The notes under the pieces were generated by a model. The model was not told the origin of the DNA, did no database searches, and saw nothing but the letters and a program-made list of their open reading frames with translations. Below, piece after piece: positions 48,950 through 61,400 of a stretch of 64,000 nt of DNA (its first letter is position 1; each line of letters starts with the position of its first letter). The translations under genes were made by a program, and so were the position numbers. Source of the stretch: Stichopus chloronotus (lineage: Eukaryota; Echinodermata; Holothuroidea; Aspidochirotida; Stichopodidae); the NCBI GenBank assembly GCA_021234535.1, contig CM037836.1, positions 23,302,769 to 23,366,768 on the forward strand, given 5' to 3'.

Positions 48950-49366
48950 TAGGACTTCTAGTCAAAATGGTTTAATTTCTGAAATTTGAGATTTTTGGCT
49001 GATATGAAGCATTTCGTCAAAATAGCAAAATCCAGAAAACTCTCGTTCTCCCAAGTTTGGCCAACCCCCCAACTCCCATTATTTTGCCATAATTCAACGA
49101 GATGTCCATGCTCGACAAATCTAATTTTGTCATTTTGACGAGATGTTCCATCACGGTAAACGATAATTTTCCAAATTCGGCCAATTTCTCACGTTTATCA
49201 CATCCCAAAATTGCAGATTTTTTGTCTTTATGACGAGTTAATTTAAGTTGTCAAAATGTTAATTTTTAAAAACTTGTCATTTTGTCGAATGACTCTTTTT
49301 TCTCTTGCATGTCCCTTCTATCCCTCCGTATTTCAGATGTCAGCGCACTCCATTTTTTTTTAGCTA

Positions 49367-49424
49367 TGTCTAGCCGGGCCGCGCCGGCCTCAATTTGGAA
49401 TAGCGCACTCTAAGTTTATACAAA
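49367..49424 (+). promoter_or_regulatory. GC-rich stretch just before the SNX start
   Basis: GCCGGGCCGCGCCGGCC lies about 30-50 bases before the SNX ATG in otherwise AT-rich DNA. It could be part of the 5' UTR or core promoter. No TATA box is evident. Confidence 0.3.
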
Positions 49425-49490
49425 ATGGCAGACGAACGGGAACCTCCTCCCCTTTTCGAAGAAGATGATGCCGAGAAAAGTTCTCCAGAG
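49425..49490 (+). CDS. SNX exon 1
   Basis: ATG in context CAAAATGG. It encodes MADEREPPPLFEEDDAEKSS plus PE (22 codons). The donor is CCAGAG|GTTTTA, somewhat weak; phase 0. An acidic start is typical of SNX1/SNX2. Confidence 0.8.
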
Positions 49491-52400
49491 GTTTTACTCA
49501 TTTTCCTATTTTAGCAGATAGTATTGCACGTTTTATCATGTTTCAATCTAACCATGTTTTGCTACACACGCCAGTTCTTGTAGGGGGGCCTCATAAAGAT
49601 ACGCTTCCTGTGCCACTTACTGTGTCACGCACAAGTCAGTACGCTTAGGCTAGCAGTAGTACCAGTGAGTGGCAGTACTACTACTAGCAGCAGCCCGCCT
49701 GATGTAATGTTAGGCGTAGGCTAGGCCTGATTTACACTGAAGACTTCAGTGCTTTACTCAGGACAGGTAGCAGTAGTTAGCATTGATGACGGTCAGTATC
49801 AGTTATCACTTTGAAGTAGCATATTTGCCTACACACTTCAGGATTTTTTCAACGCTAAGTAGAACTGAGCAAATGCTTACCCCAAGATGACTTCTGTGAC
49901 TGAGTATTTTAACTTCACAAATACAGTAGCATTGTGTTGGAGGGGGTAGCCAAGGCTATAGTAGCCTGAGCAGATTCTGATGGCAATCTACAATGGAAGA
50001 GAAGAATTGATAAGTTTATAGCCTAGGCCTACGTGCGTGCGTAATATACTGCCTAGGCCTAGGCTTTGCGTTAATCAGTCATTCAGTGTGTCAGTAACAT
50101 GCGGAACAACTATAGTACTTGTTTAGAATGCATGCCCACTCTCCACCTATTCATCACGTCTGTATGCATGAATTGCTGGTTAAATAAGACTCACTGCTTG
50201 CCTTTCTCAAAAAAATATCTGTTACACGCCCACCCTTGGTTATCTCCATAGAAATTTTTGGCTCCGCATTTAAGCATCCTCGCATCCACTCAGAGGATCC
50301 TTGGAATGGACCTAAATTTCATTGAGAAAAGGGACTGCCAATATGAACATGTTATTTTCTAGGCCTAGGTGAAAAAGTTGACCCTGCATTGGAGCATTTG
50401 CGCAGTCCACAGTTCTATGTGGGCACTACGGCCCATTTTTGGAAATCCTGCAAAAGTCTTCTACTTTAACGGTACCCCTTTAAATGTCATACAACATCTA
50501 AAATATACCTATCGTGCATGAATGGTAATTGAGCAATCAGGCAATGGGTCAGATCTGCCACCTCATTGAAACTCAGTCTAGTTCGAGAAGGTGCATTTAG
50601 GTCTAGACATTAAAGGGGCTCTTTGAGTTATTCATTTAGTCTTCTTAAACCTTTCAACTTTGTTTCAAGGTTCCTAGAAGGGCTCTTGTACTGACAGATT
50701 AATGGTCAACTTAATATAGTCCCCATGTGACACATGCAAGTGAACACTAATGAACTAGTAGTGAATGATTTAGTTGGTTTTGGAAAATTTGCTACCATTT
50801 TTCCACATTAGTATTAATTCATATGTCCACAGCTTACACAAACCTGGTAGAAAGTGTACAAAAATCGCAGTTTCATAATTATTTGATGTCAAACTTGAAT
50901 AGTAATGCAGTTATAAGCATTGCAATTTGGTGGTGCCCATGAATGTATCACAAATTTATTGACAAAATTCCAACTTCTGCACTGTTTGTGCTCTAGCCTG
51001 CAAATTATGCAGCCCTACAGATTTTCTTGTACATCCAATGTTGGTGATTCAGAATAATGATACTTCTGGTGGGTCCTATGATTATGATATGATACACTGA
51101 TGTGTAAATGTTACCTTCACCGTGTTCAGGTGTGAGCTTCTGTACTGTTGGTGCTAGATAGTTTTGTTTTGTGCAAATACGCAGTCTATTGTAAACGTAT
51201 TCTTAGGGCGAATTATTAAGGCAAAACCAAGCGAACAATAGCCCATTCATTCATCAGAGGCTGCATCCTTCCCACAACTACCTCTAGTGGCATATAATTA
51301 TGCAGCGTAGACGAAGCCCACCCACGCATGCTAGACCCCGCCTATCCTGCATGTATTATCTGCACCCATCATATTCATAAGTGCCATGAAATGCAGGAAA
51401 GATGCAGACCCATATCCATTCATTAGTTGCAACCAGCAGTGGGAGGAGGCTGTGCACAAGAATTTCCACCAATCATTTCTGTTGCTAAGGAAGACTGTTT
51501 TCCAGTGTGTGTAAACCTCTACCCACTGCCGGCTCATTAACTTGACAAGCCACCACCTGCAATCACTGAGCTGTGAAGAATATTCGTGTTGGAGAACAAA
51601 GCACACTGGGCTTGTCTTCCAGTTGCTGTTGTCAATTGTGTGTGCCAATGTCACCAGTCAGCCTTAAGGGGTCACAGTGCCCTTGCCAAGTTTTTTCCAC
51701 AACTTCCTGTTGTTGTTATAGATGGGGATGTCAAAGTCATGTGCCACTGATGTCATGGAATTTTGTTTATGTCATTCTGCCAAACTGATGGCACTTTTGT
51801 AGATCAATTGGATCGATGCCTTCCTTCCATTCCGCTAAGCTGAAGAAACCACTGTCTTGGCAGAAGGGGTCATCTGTGCTTGTGATCTCAACCTCTGAAA
51901 AGTTTTGATTTAGTTTATAGAAGCTGCACTGATTGCTTGACTCATGGTATTGTTGGACACTGTACTGTTTAAGGACTTCATGTAGTCATGACCTAACATA
52001 AAAATAATGTAGCATACTGTACTTGGAATAGTTCTTATGCAGAGCTGCCAACTAGTACGTTTTTAATGTAGTTATACATTTTTAGGAAAATATACATTTG
52101 TATGTTTTGCCGTGCTAAAATCCGTGTTTTGAAAGTTCCGAGTATGTCTGTGCAAACGTTGCTGGCTGTGATAACTAGTGGATTTATTGTTGTACTCTTG
52201 AGTTTGTATTTCCCACATGTTGCGGTGCCAGTATAGGCATGCACATAGATGATTGCATACACACCATACACCATGCATGCAGTATTGTACATGGATCTGT
52301 TTGCACGCTGGCAAGTTAGTTTGAAGACAACATAGTTTTGGTTCTTGCATCAGCTGACCGTTTTACCGATCTTTTGAAAGCTGTGTTCTGATTCCTGTCA

Positions 52401-55400
52401 GCAACATTGATGCATGTTTTGCATGTTTAGACTTACAAAGATAATCTTTATCACCTGATCACAAGGACCCTACAGTCGTTCAGGAAACTAAAGGTACGCA
52501 AAGTTTAGCCTGAGTTCCTTAAACCGTACTAGTAACTTAGTGCAAGTTTCAAATTGTGTAAAATACTCACCCTTAGTCATTTCCGAACAAAGAAATGGTA
52601 TTCTTGCAGTGACAGGTTGGTAGCTCTGCCCAGGTGAATGAATTGCCTTTGGAACTATGTTGTTAAGATTCCCATTTGATTTGATACACTGTGTAGCAAA
52701 ATTTTTTATTAGCACATATATGATAGCATAAAATGAGGATATGTCTAGTTAAGTTAAGAATTTCAGACTAAGAAAAAAGCCCAATAAATCGATTGAAATT
52801 TATTGCTTATTAAATTAATTGATTATTAAAACAATAGTTGCAGTGGTAAGGTAAACTGTAAAAAGTTTCCAACAGTCCATTCTGAATATATGTAATTTTA
52901 AACATTTAAGTGAGCTTTGAAGTAAAAGTCTGAAAGTTGGCAAGATAGTGGTATTGCATAGATTACTGTATACCTGGTTCCAATGTTGTACAAGGAGATC
53001 AATTCAGAATGCAAAGGATCATGGTCCTGAACACTCACAGGAATGAATAATCCTGAATGAAACTAAATGAACTTGAGTTTGGAATTTGAGGATCAGGAAG
53101 TCTGGAAGGGGCTCATTGAGTTGATATACAGTATTATACTGTAGTTTATTTTGTGGCAAGTGTGAAAGAAACCATTACAGTACATGGCAATACTTCCAAC
53201 TAGCCTCATTATTCATATCTATTCCTACATTTACTGGACTGAAAATGTGAGAAGTTGTCTTATTTTAATGAACAGGAATTGCTTATGGTTGATAGATGAT
53301 CGGAAAAAGTGTCTGGTCACAGATTTTCAGTGATTTTGATTTTTGATGCCCTTATCCAAGTTGCTTCAGTTGTTTGTCAGATGTTCAGAATCTCTTAGTT
53401 AGTTAGTCTCTCAGACTATTGCATTTACTATCAACATATGAGTAATACTCAACAGGTGTAACAAATATGATGAAATTTCTGAACCAACTCAATGAGCCTC
53501 TTTAAGACTCACAGAGGATCCTATGCTGTGTTGATTGTATCCTGCCGTCTTGAGCCACTTTGCCAAAGACTGGGATGGATGGGAGGGACCTGTATAGTGT
53601 AACAGGAACCCAAATTGAAATCACCAAATCACTCCTCTGCACCACTGCAAACAGCTTCAGTGAACAAGTAATTTTGAGTCCCTAGAAAATTTGCAAGTGG
53701 TTCCACGGCTGTTTGATCCAGGGACGTAGTGATTGCAAGACAGATACTCTAACCCCCAAGCTAACCCTCCACCCTTATCTCCATTTGTACTATCATTTCC
53801 ATATTTATTAAAAATGATGTTTTCTATTTTACATTGATGTATGCCCTTTATTCTACATGATTGTAATCTTTTTCTTTGACATTTTCCTCTCCTGATAGAC
53901 CAAGACTGTTGAAGCTGACCAAGAGGTGAATTTAAATGATGGTGAGCATATTTTTTTCAAACTGAGATACAGTAGAAATTGTCCTTTGCATTTGCTAGCC
54001 ATTGGAGCTGATATCTGTAGGAACTTAAAGTATACAACACTGTGCAATATCAAATGTGTCTAATTCGAAAACTGAGATTTGAATTTGATTTTTATATCAG
54101 TTGAGTATTTGATTTTCATGTGAATGCTTTTGAAGATATCTGTACCAAAGTTTGCATCATAGAGGAAACATTACGACCTTCAATGAAAGGTTCTTAATTT
54201 TCGTAAACTGAGTAGAAATGAGTCATGGATTCATGAGGTGAGTTCTTTTGTTTTCGTTGCCCAACACCCTCAGATGGTATTTTCATCGTTTTGAATCACT
54301 GTACACATTGTTCATTGTTTTTTCAAGAGGTTTTCAAGCAGTTCTTGTTTGACCATTTAAAGGTCTGATGTATACTTCAAACGTTGCATTCCATACACCG
54401 AAACATGCCATGGCATGCCGATTACGTGATTATGAAACATTGATAGATATGTAGCATCTTGCAGTTAGAACCAAAACAGTACCTACCTGCAAGTCTCTGT
54501 GTTGATGGATCTGTGTCAGGCTTGGTGGCCTTGCTGTGCTTCAGATAAATTTAGGTACAGTAACTAACTTCAGACATAAGATGAACTCTTGCATTAAAAA
54601 ATCTATACCAAGGCTGGCACTGTAGTTGCGATATGCATCCATGTTTTATACACATTTCTACTCTGCAAATCTGGATGCCCATTAATCGTTACAACTGTTG
54701 TCACCACTGTAGGAATGAAATATCTCAGGCTTTGTTTTCCCTTCACAGTATGTTACTTAAGAAAGCTATAGTATTTGTAATATTTCTTAAATGTTAAACA
54801 CATTGTGAAAACAGAGAAATGTGTTATTTTCATTCAAATTGGAAGACAGTGACAAGATTGAACAAATATTTTAAGAGAGAAATCTCCTCTACTCTCTGTT
54901 TGCAGATGACAATGATGACTTATTCTCAGACCCCCCACTCTTGGAGACTTCTCCCGCAGAAGACAAACCTGAAGCAAAAGATGAGGACCCGTCACCAGCT
55001 GCTGCTGAATCCGGAGGCGGAGGCATTTTAGATGATGTTCAGGAGGAACTTCCGAAGAAGGAAGAAATGAAGGAAGAGAAGCCAAAGGAGAAGGAAGAGA
55101 AACCTTCCAAAGTGGTGAGGAAATTAGTCATCGCATTTCAGTGTCTGAGAGAAAAGCATCGTTCTCTGATGCGGATACGACAAGCAAGTCATCACGAAAC
55201 TCCAGCAATTAACAGCGAATGAAGCCCCCTTTCTACTCGCAGATTGCAATCAAATGAGACACAGATTTGTGCTCGAATGGTTGTTTACTGCACTGGAGAT
55301 GGATGTGCTGTCAGTTTGGAGATATGACCCCCTTTTCTGTATTTGTAAATTTAGCCCAGATCCAAATGTTCCTTTTTTTCAATATTTCCTTAGGATGAAG

Positions 55401-58400
55401 AGGAAGAGGAAGAGATGGAGAGCGGGGATACCTTTGATATGGAGATAACAGTATCAGACCCTCAAAAAGTTGGTGAGTTTAATGTGCCGCTCATCCTTTC
55501 CTTCCCCCTCACATGGTGCTGTCACCTTTAACTCGCCAAAATAGCCAACCTTCTGCTGTACAATCTCTGCAAGTTGTCTTGTCCATATTTGTTGATGTGT
55601 GGCAATTCATTTACTGTGACTGCACACTGCAAGTTTACACTGCGTCTGTGCGATTCGTAATCAGAGAGAAAAGACTTCTAGCTTTATGCATGATTTATTT
55701 ACACAAAGATAAAATATTTACGGCCTTAAACATGATTGATATTCATCGTAATAGACAACTTTTTGTCTCCCCTGTCAACAGGTTCACTTTATCAGTAAAT
55801 TGTCTCCTTGGAATCTCGAGTTAAATTAAAACGTTTCATGCATATTAAAATATCATTGTTAAAGGTATCTGCTTTCTAAGGCTACTGCATTTCAGTGGTA
55901 TATGAATGCACTCAAGGGTTGAGGCTAACATTGTAGTGCAATGGTTTCACTTTGCTCCACAGGTGATGGCATGGGTGCATACATGAAATACGTGGTAGCC
56001 ACAAAGGTAAGCCTCTCACTGTTGTCATCAGCAGTCTCTGTTATAGAGGGAGATGGTATTGTTAAGCAGGTCATTTATTGAGATGCTAAACAGGCCTTAT
56101 TCATAACAAAAAGATGATAAGTTGTCCTCGTCACAACCCGCTTCCCATGTTTGGTTGTCTGAAATATAATTTGATTGTCCGAACAGAGAACGGAGAGACA
56201 AAAAAAAGACATGAGACGGTAGTTTTTGCTATGATATTGCTTTTATAATTAACTATTGTATGTACATACAACAGGGTATTATACTGAGTCCTCCATGTCA
56301 TCCAGACTTATGGTTTTCAGTTTGTCATTCTGCAGTAAATAACTACTGTTTAAAGATTCTCAATGGACTTGTGCAAGTACAAACTATTACCTCTTTTAAA
56401 GAGGGAAAGTTTGCTCCAGAGACTTACTGGTCTGTCTTACAACAAGAAGGAAGTAGATTTGGAGGACCAGACAACATTTTAATCCCAGCCCTGTTGAAGC
56501 ATAATCAGAATTTGGGATAGCTGAATTAACCATCTTTCTTGAAAATTTGTTCCTGCCATCTCTTGGTCTCATGAGATATGATTAATTGTCTCCTTTCAAT
56601 CAAGGAAATTTCAGACCGTCACTCTGGTACATAGTGTTGAATTTCATCACCAAATTTTGAAACCCTTACATGATATGGACAGTATCTATTAGCAATTTTA
56701 TGTGACACAGCAAAATTAAGGTTTGTTCTGTGAATTTCTATCTTTGAGAAGGTTATCAGGGACTTTATTTGTAAATTTTTAACCTGCCATACATTGTCTT
56801 GTTCCATTGTGACAAGGGTTTTGTTTTTCTGCAGACAAAAACTGAATTGAATATATACTGATTTTCCTGCTTTGATCAATAAAATTTAATAACAATACAT
56901 TACCATTTTTGTGTTTGATAAGACTTCATTCATCTCATTCTGTTGTTTACATGCAAAAGCTGCTGTAACTTTTTCTGAAAAATTGAGTCTGCTTTGGGAA
57001 AAAGTGCACTTGCGAGAAATCGTTAATACACAAAAGCTACATGGGAACTTTTATGCTCAGAAGAACAAGTATGAATGCTTTTGGCCTCTTTGGTGGTTCC
57101 TTTGAGTATCGTCCATAGAGCCCTTTGTATGTAAACAGAAAGATGCACATCACATCCTCTGTTGATTTTTATCGCTACGTGGTCAAAGATGATAAAGTTA
57201 CCGGTGTTAAGTGACATTTTTTCCTTCAAATAGACACCGTCAACCATTGTAAAATGCTTTTGTGGTCACTTGCATATACCCCACAGTATGTGGTCAAGTT
57301 CATTTGTGTAATGGCATACTGTGAAGCAATTCAGGGGCTTCAGCTGATATCAGACATGGACAGTAAGTGCCATCACATGATTACAAAGACCCCACTGTTT
57401 TTCTTAGCGGAGAGTAGAGCTCATTCAATATGCAAGTATCATCAAAATGTGAAACTTTGAACAATTTCTGACTCCCAAATTAAAAGTTCAATGGAGAATA
57501 TAATATATTGGCACTGTTGTGTAAGTTGATAATTGGAAAGTTTCAATACACTGTAAGATCATGGTCAACCTATTCAATATCAGTCAGGTCAAGACCAAGT
57601 ATCAATCAAATCAAGGTCCAGGGAATAATTCATTTGGTATAACATCTCATTTTACTACACAAAGGTGTAAAATTGCCACACAAATTTATGGAATATTGTG
57701 AGGCAATACTTGTACGTAGAACAATAGGGCTTTGCCAATTTTGCCACAAAATTATTACCCAAGAAGTTGAAAACTGCTATGCAAATTTTGAACCCTAATT
57801 TTTTTATTCTGAGGTCAATGTAATCACTGTCATTTAAATTTGGCAGAGGCTCATATCCTCAGACGTTTTGGGACTGAAAACTACAGTACAACTAGAAAGT
57901 TCGCGTACTGTATGTGCGCTGTGGCTTTGTGGCACCCCCTGACTTGGAGGAAGGAAGTTTGCTGTTTTTTCTTTGTCAATGCTAAAGGTTACGATTGTGT
58001 CAGATATGATGTCAAACAAATTTTCATAGTACTTCATGATCTTTATCACTATTTGGGCATTGTGTTCTCGGAAGCATTGCATATGCAATCCTTGTTTGGG
58101 ATATTTGTCAACAGCAGGGTATATGCCAGCCAATGATATTCGGTCAGGGATTATGAAACAGCAGATGTCTGAGTACATGACATGAAGAGGTTCACAGACT
58201 TGAACTCAACAATTATTTCATGCATCATTTATAGTTAACCCAAAATTATTTCAATCGTCGGAACATCGTCTTGTATTCTAATGGTCCATGACTTGCACTC
58301 ATGTCCAAGAAAGGGCGTCATCCCTTCAAACCCCTCTCTGGTAATTTCTCTGTCTTTGTTTTTAGACGTCAGATCCATCCTACAAGAGCTCTAATATGTC

Positions 58401-61400
58401 GGTATCCAGGAGGTTCAGCGACTTCCTGGGATTGCATCAAAAACTGGTTGCGTTTCATACAACGAAAGGCCACATCGTCCCACCTGTCCCAGAGAAGAGC
58501 GTTGTCGGTATGTCGATCACAGTTGCATGGTTGACAGTTGCATGGCTGTTGAAGGCTGTACAATGCCTTAATGGCACTGGTCAACGTTACTGTGTAAAGC
58601 TTCATCTCACCAGTTCATTTTGCAAATTTGCAGTGGAAAACAAAATGTCTGTTATAACACTCAGTGGCTCTGCCTTGAATAATAGATATTGTTGCTTGAG
58701 ATCTGATGCCCTTTTAAATTGCTTAGAGCTCATAGAGTAGCCCAGTGTTTCAGTTTAACATGAGATGACAGGTGGTAGGAGAAGAAAAAACAGAATTTTG
58801 AGTCTGCAGGTTGATTTTATTTTCATTACTGTTTCTTGTGTGCCTCTGGGACTGTATTTGTGGAGTGTTGTAGGCAAAGCAACCAGAAAACAATGATTGT
58901 TAATGTTCAAATACACCTGGTTCAAACACTGATGTTCACTTTTGTTCAAAGCTTTACTAGTAATTGTAAATAAAAGGTCAACCAATTATCAGAGGTCTGT
59001 CCAAAAAATTAAAATCTTTTGAAGAATACCAAATTTTGATTTCAGTTTAACATGGTGTAGATCTCCCCTTGTTTGTAATATTCGATACCGGGTCTGTAAT
59101 ACAGGGATGTTTGTTACCACGTCCACTCGAAAAGCACGACTTGTGTTTAATTATCTGTCTTTCTTTCATTTCCATTTTGGTCCTGAAGGAATGACAAAGG
59201 TGAAAATGGGTAAAGGACAGGATGAGAATAATTCTCTAGAGTTTGTAGAGAAGAGGAGAGCTGCTCTTGAGAGGTTCTTGAACAGGTCTGCTGCCCATCC
59301 GAAGATCAAAGCAAATGCTGACTTCAGGGAATTCTTGGAGAAAGATGAGGTGAGGATAAACAGTTTTCGAGCAGGGATTTGGTTTTTGTATCATTAGTTG
59401 CCTCAAGAAATGTGTTATAGGTCACAATTGATGTCGATGATTTCAATTTAGTCTTCTTGTCTTAAGCATTGAACATACATTTATTTTACTGCTATACATC
59501 AAATTGCTCCTTAAAATCAACTTCCTGAACTTTGGCATGAATTTGTTATTGTGGTAACCAATTTGTCATTGCACTTTGGTGCTCGAAAATAATTTAAGAA
59601 CATCTGAATTTCATCATAAAACTGCTAGTGACTTATGTAGAAGTTTTCCGTAAATGTTCTTAACGAGACATTATGGACGAAAAATGTAACTTTGTTCAGA
59701 AAAGGGAGCGAGTACTTGTGTATCGTGAAACGGTACAAAGATGTAATACCAGCTGAACCTCTGAGAATAAATTTTCCCATCCTGAGTATTGGTGATGGAC
59801 TTTGGTACTTCCCATCCTGAATATTCATGATGAGCTTTTTTGTAGATTCTGCTGCTGTTAAGGTCTTTTATGGATGGTGTCAGTTTTTGTCAGTGAATTG
59901 TCTTTCTAGTAAAATGCAACAACTCCTTGTAGTCAAGACCCTTCCCGTCCCAAGATCACTGTCCTTGAGTCAAATTGGACAAGTTGTGCATCCAGTACAG
60001 CTCGAAAGTAATCAGCAATTTTAGAGTGCATACTAATACCATAAGCCACTCAGAGTGTGTGGAACTTGCAGGAAAAATCTCACCAGTGATTCTCACGTTC
60101 CACACAGGCACAATTAGTGGGCAAGTACACAGCTCAATATCTCCATTGTGCTGCTGACATAATACACTCAGTTACAGTTATATTAGTAATACATGCAAGA
60201 TCATATGAAATAGGCCTACAAATGTCAGAATTTTACCCAAAGTACTGTACCAAAACAAGAAATTAGCAGATTAATGTGGAAAAAAAAAATGGTTTTATGA
60301 TGTTTTAGTTGTGATTACATCTGTACATCAATGAATGAAGTTAAGTTTTGCTTATTTTTGTAAATAGTTTGAATCGTGTAGGCAACATCCTATAACAAGC
60401 AGCATGGCCAGCTTTGTGTAATGTTAAGGTTGCATACTTGAAAATATCCTATGAAACAGGCTTGCAAACGGTGCCTGTAGTTTGCCAAATCACTTTATAT
60501 GCACAAGTAGGTTGAATTTTCATGTGAAAAATAATATAACAAATAATAACTTTCAGGTCATTTCTACTTGTTATGATTTCTCTTCATCAGTGACAGAAAG
60601 TTTTTAGGGAAATTTCAAAGAGCCACTGTACAATCATGCAGGCAACTTCCATGGCAACCACCTCTTCCTAGCTTCGTGTAACGTTAGGTCGTAGCCTACT
60701 TAAAATCATCCTTGAAATCCTTGAAACATGCTCACGAAGAGTGCCAGAATTTTAGCAAATTAGTTCATAAGCACAAATTGGTAGAATTTTCATGTCAAAA
60801 AGATATTTTTTCATGACATTTGTAAGTGTAAGGATTTCTCCACATCAGTGAAATAGTTTTCTAGGAATTTTTGAAAATGTCAGTTCATACTATTGTGTTA
60901 ATTTGCAGCTAACATTAGCTTCACATAGCACTTGAACTATAATTGGTGACTTACATTAGGTGTAGGTCTCCTTGAAAACAGGCTGTGTAATTTAGATAAA
61001 AATTAAAAAAAAAACACCTTGATACGTAAGAAAGAAAAGTCATCTGTCCTGTGATACATCAATATTGCAGCGAATTGTTTTTTCAAGGACCTCGCCACTT
61101 TGATTTGGTAACAGTTTCAATAACTTTTGAAAAGTTAGGATAAACTGCCACTTGGCAGATCAGTTGCATACATGCAGGCCTGAGTTTATATTCTTATTGA
61201 CATTGCACATAGGATAGAAGGTGTGGGGACACGATAAAATAACTGACTTTACCTTTTGCCAAACACTGAACGTGGATGGAGTATTTGGGATGCACGTTTG
61301 AATGGATGTATTTATGACTTTATTGTCAAACTTAGGAATTGAGATAGTCATGTGTTTGTTCCTTACTGTATATAGTGCAGCCATTATCGATCGCTAAACA

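Larger units (their letters stand above)
44918..49424. other. Divergent intergenic region between FBP and SNX
   Basis: 4.5 kb with promoters expected at both ends. Contains the two-copy local duplication with nested insertions (46831-48298), the hairpin at 48603-48668, the possible orphan exon (48718-48949), and a stretch with repeated TCGTCAAAAT / ATTTTGACGA motifs (49010-49290). Confidence 0.6.

Noticed and set aside
51331..51654. Minus-strand frame with RQWVEVYTHWKTVFLSNRND
   Set aside because: Faintly like the C-terminal tail of a LINE reading frame, but there is no reverse transcriptase or endonuclease motif nearby and other frames are broken. Too weak to call.
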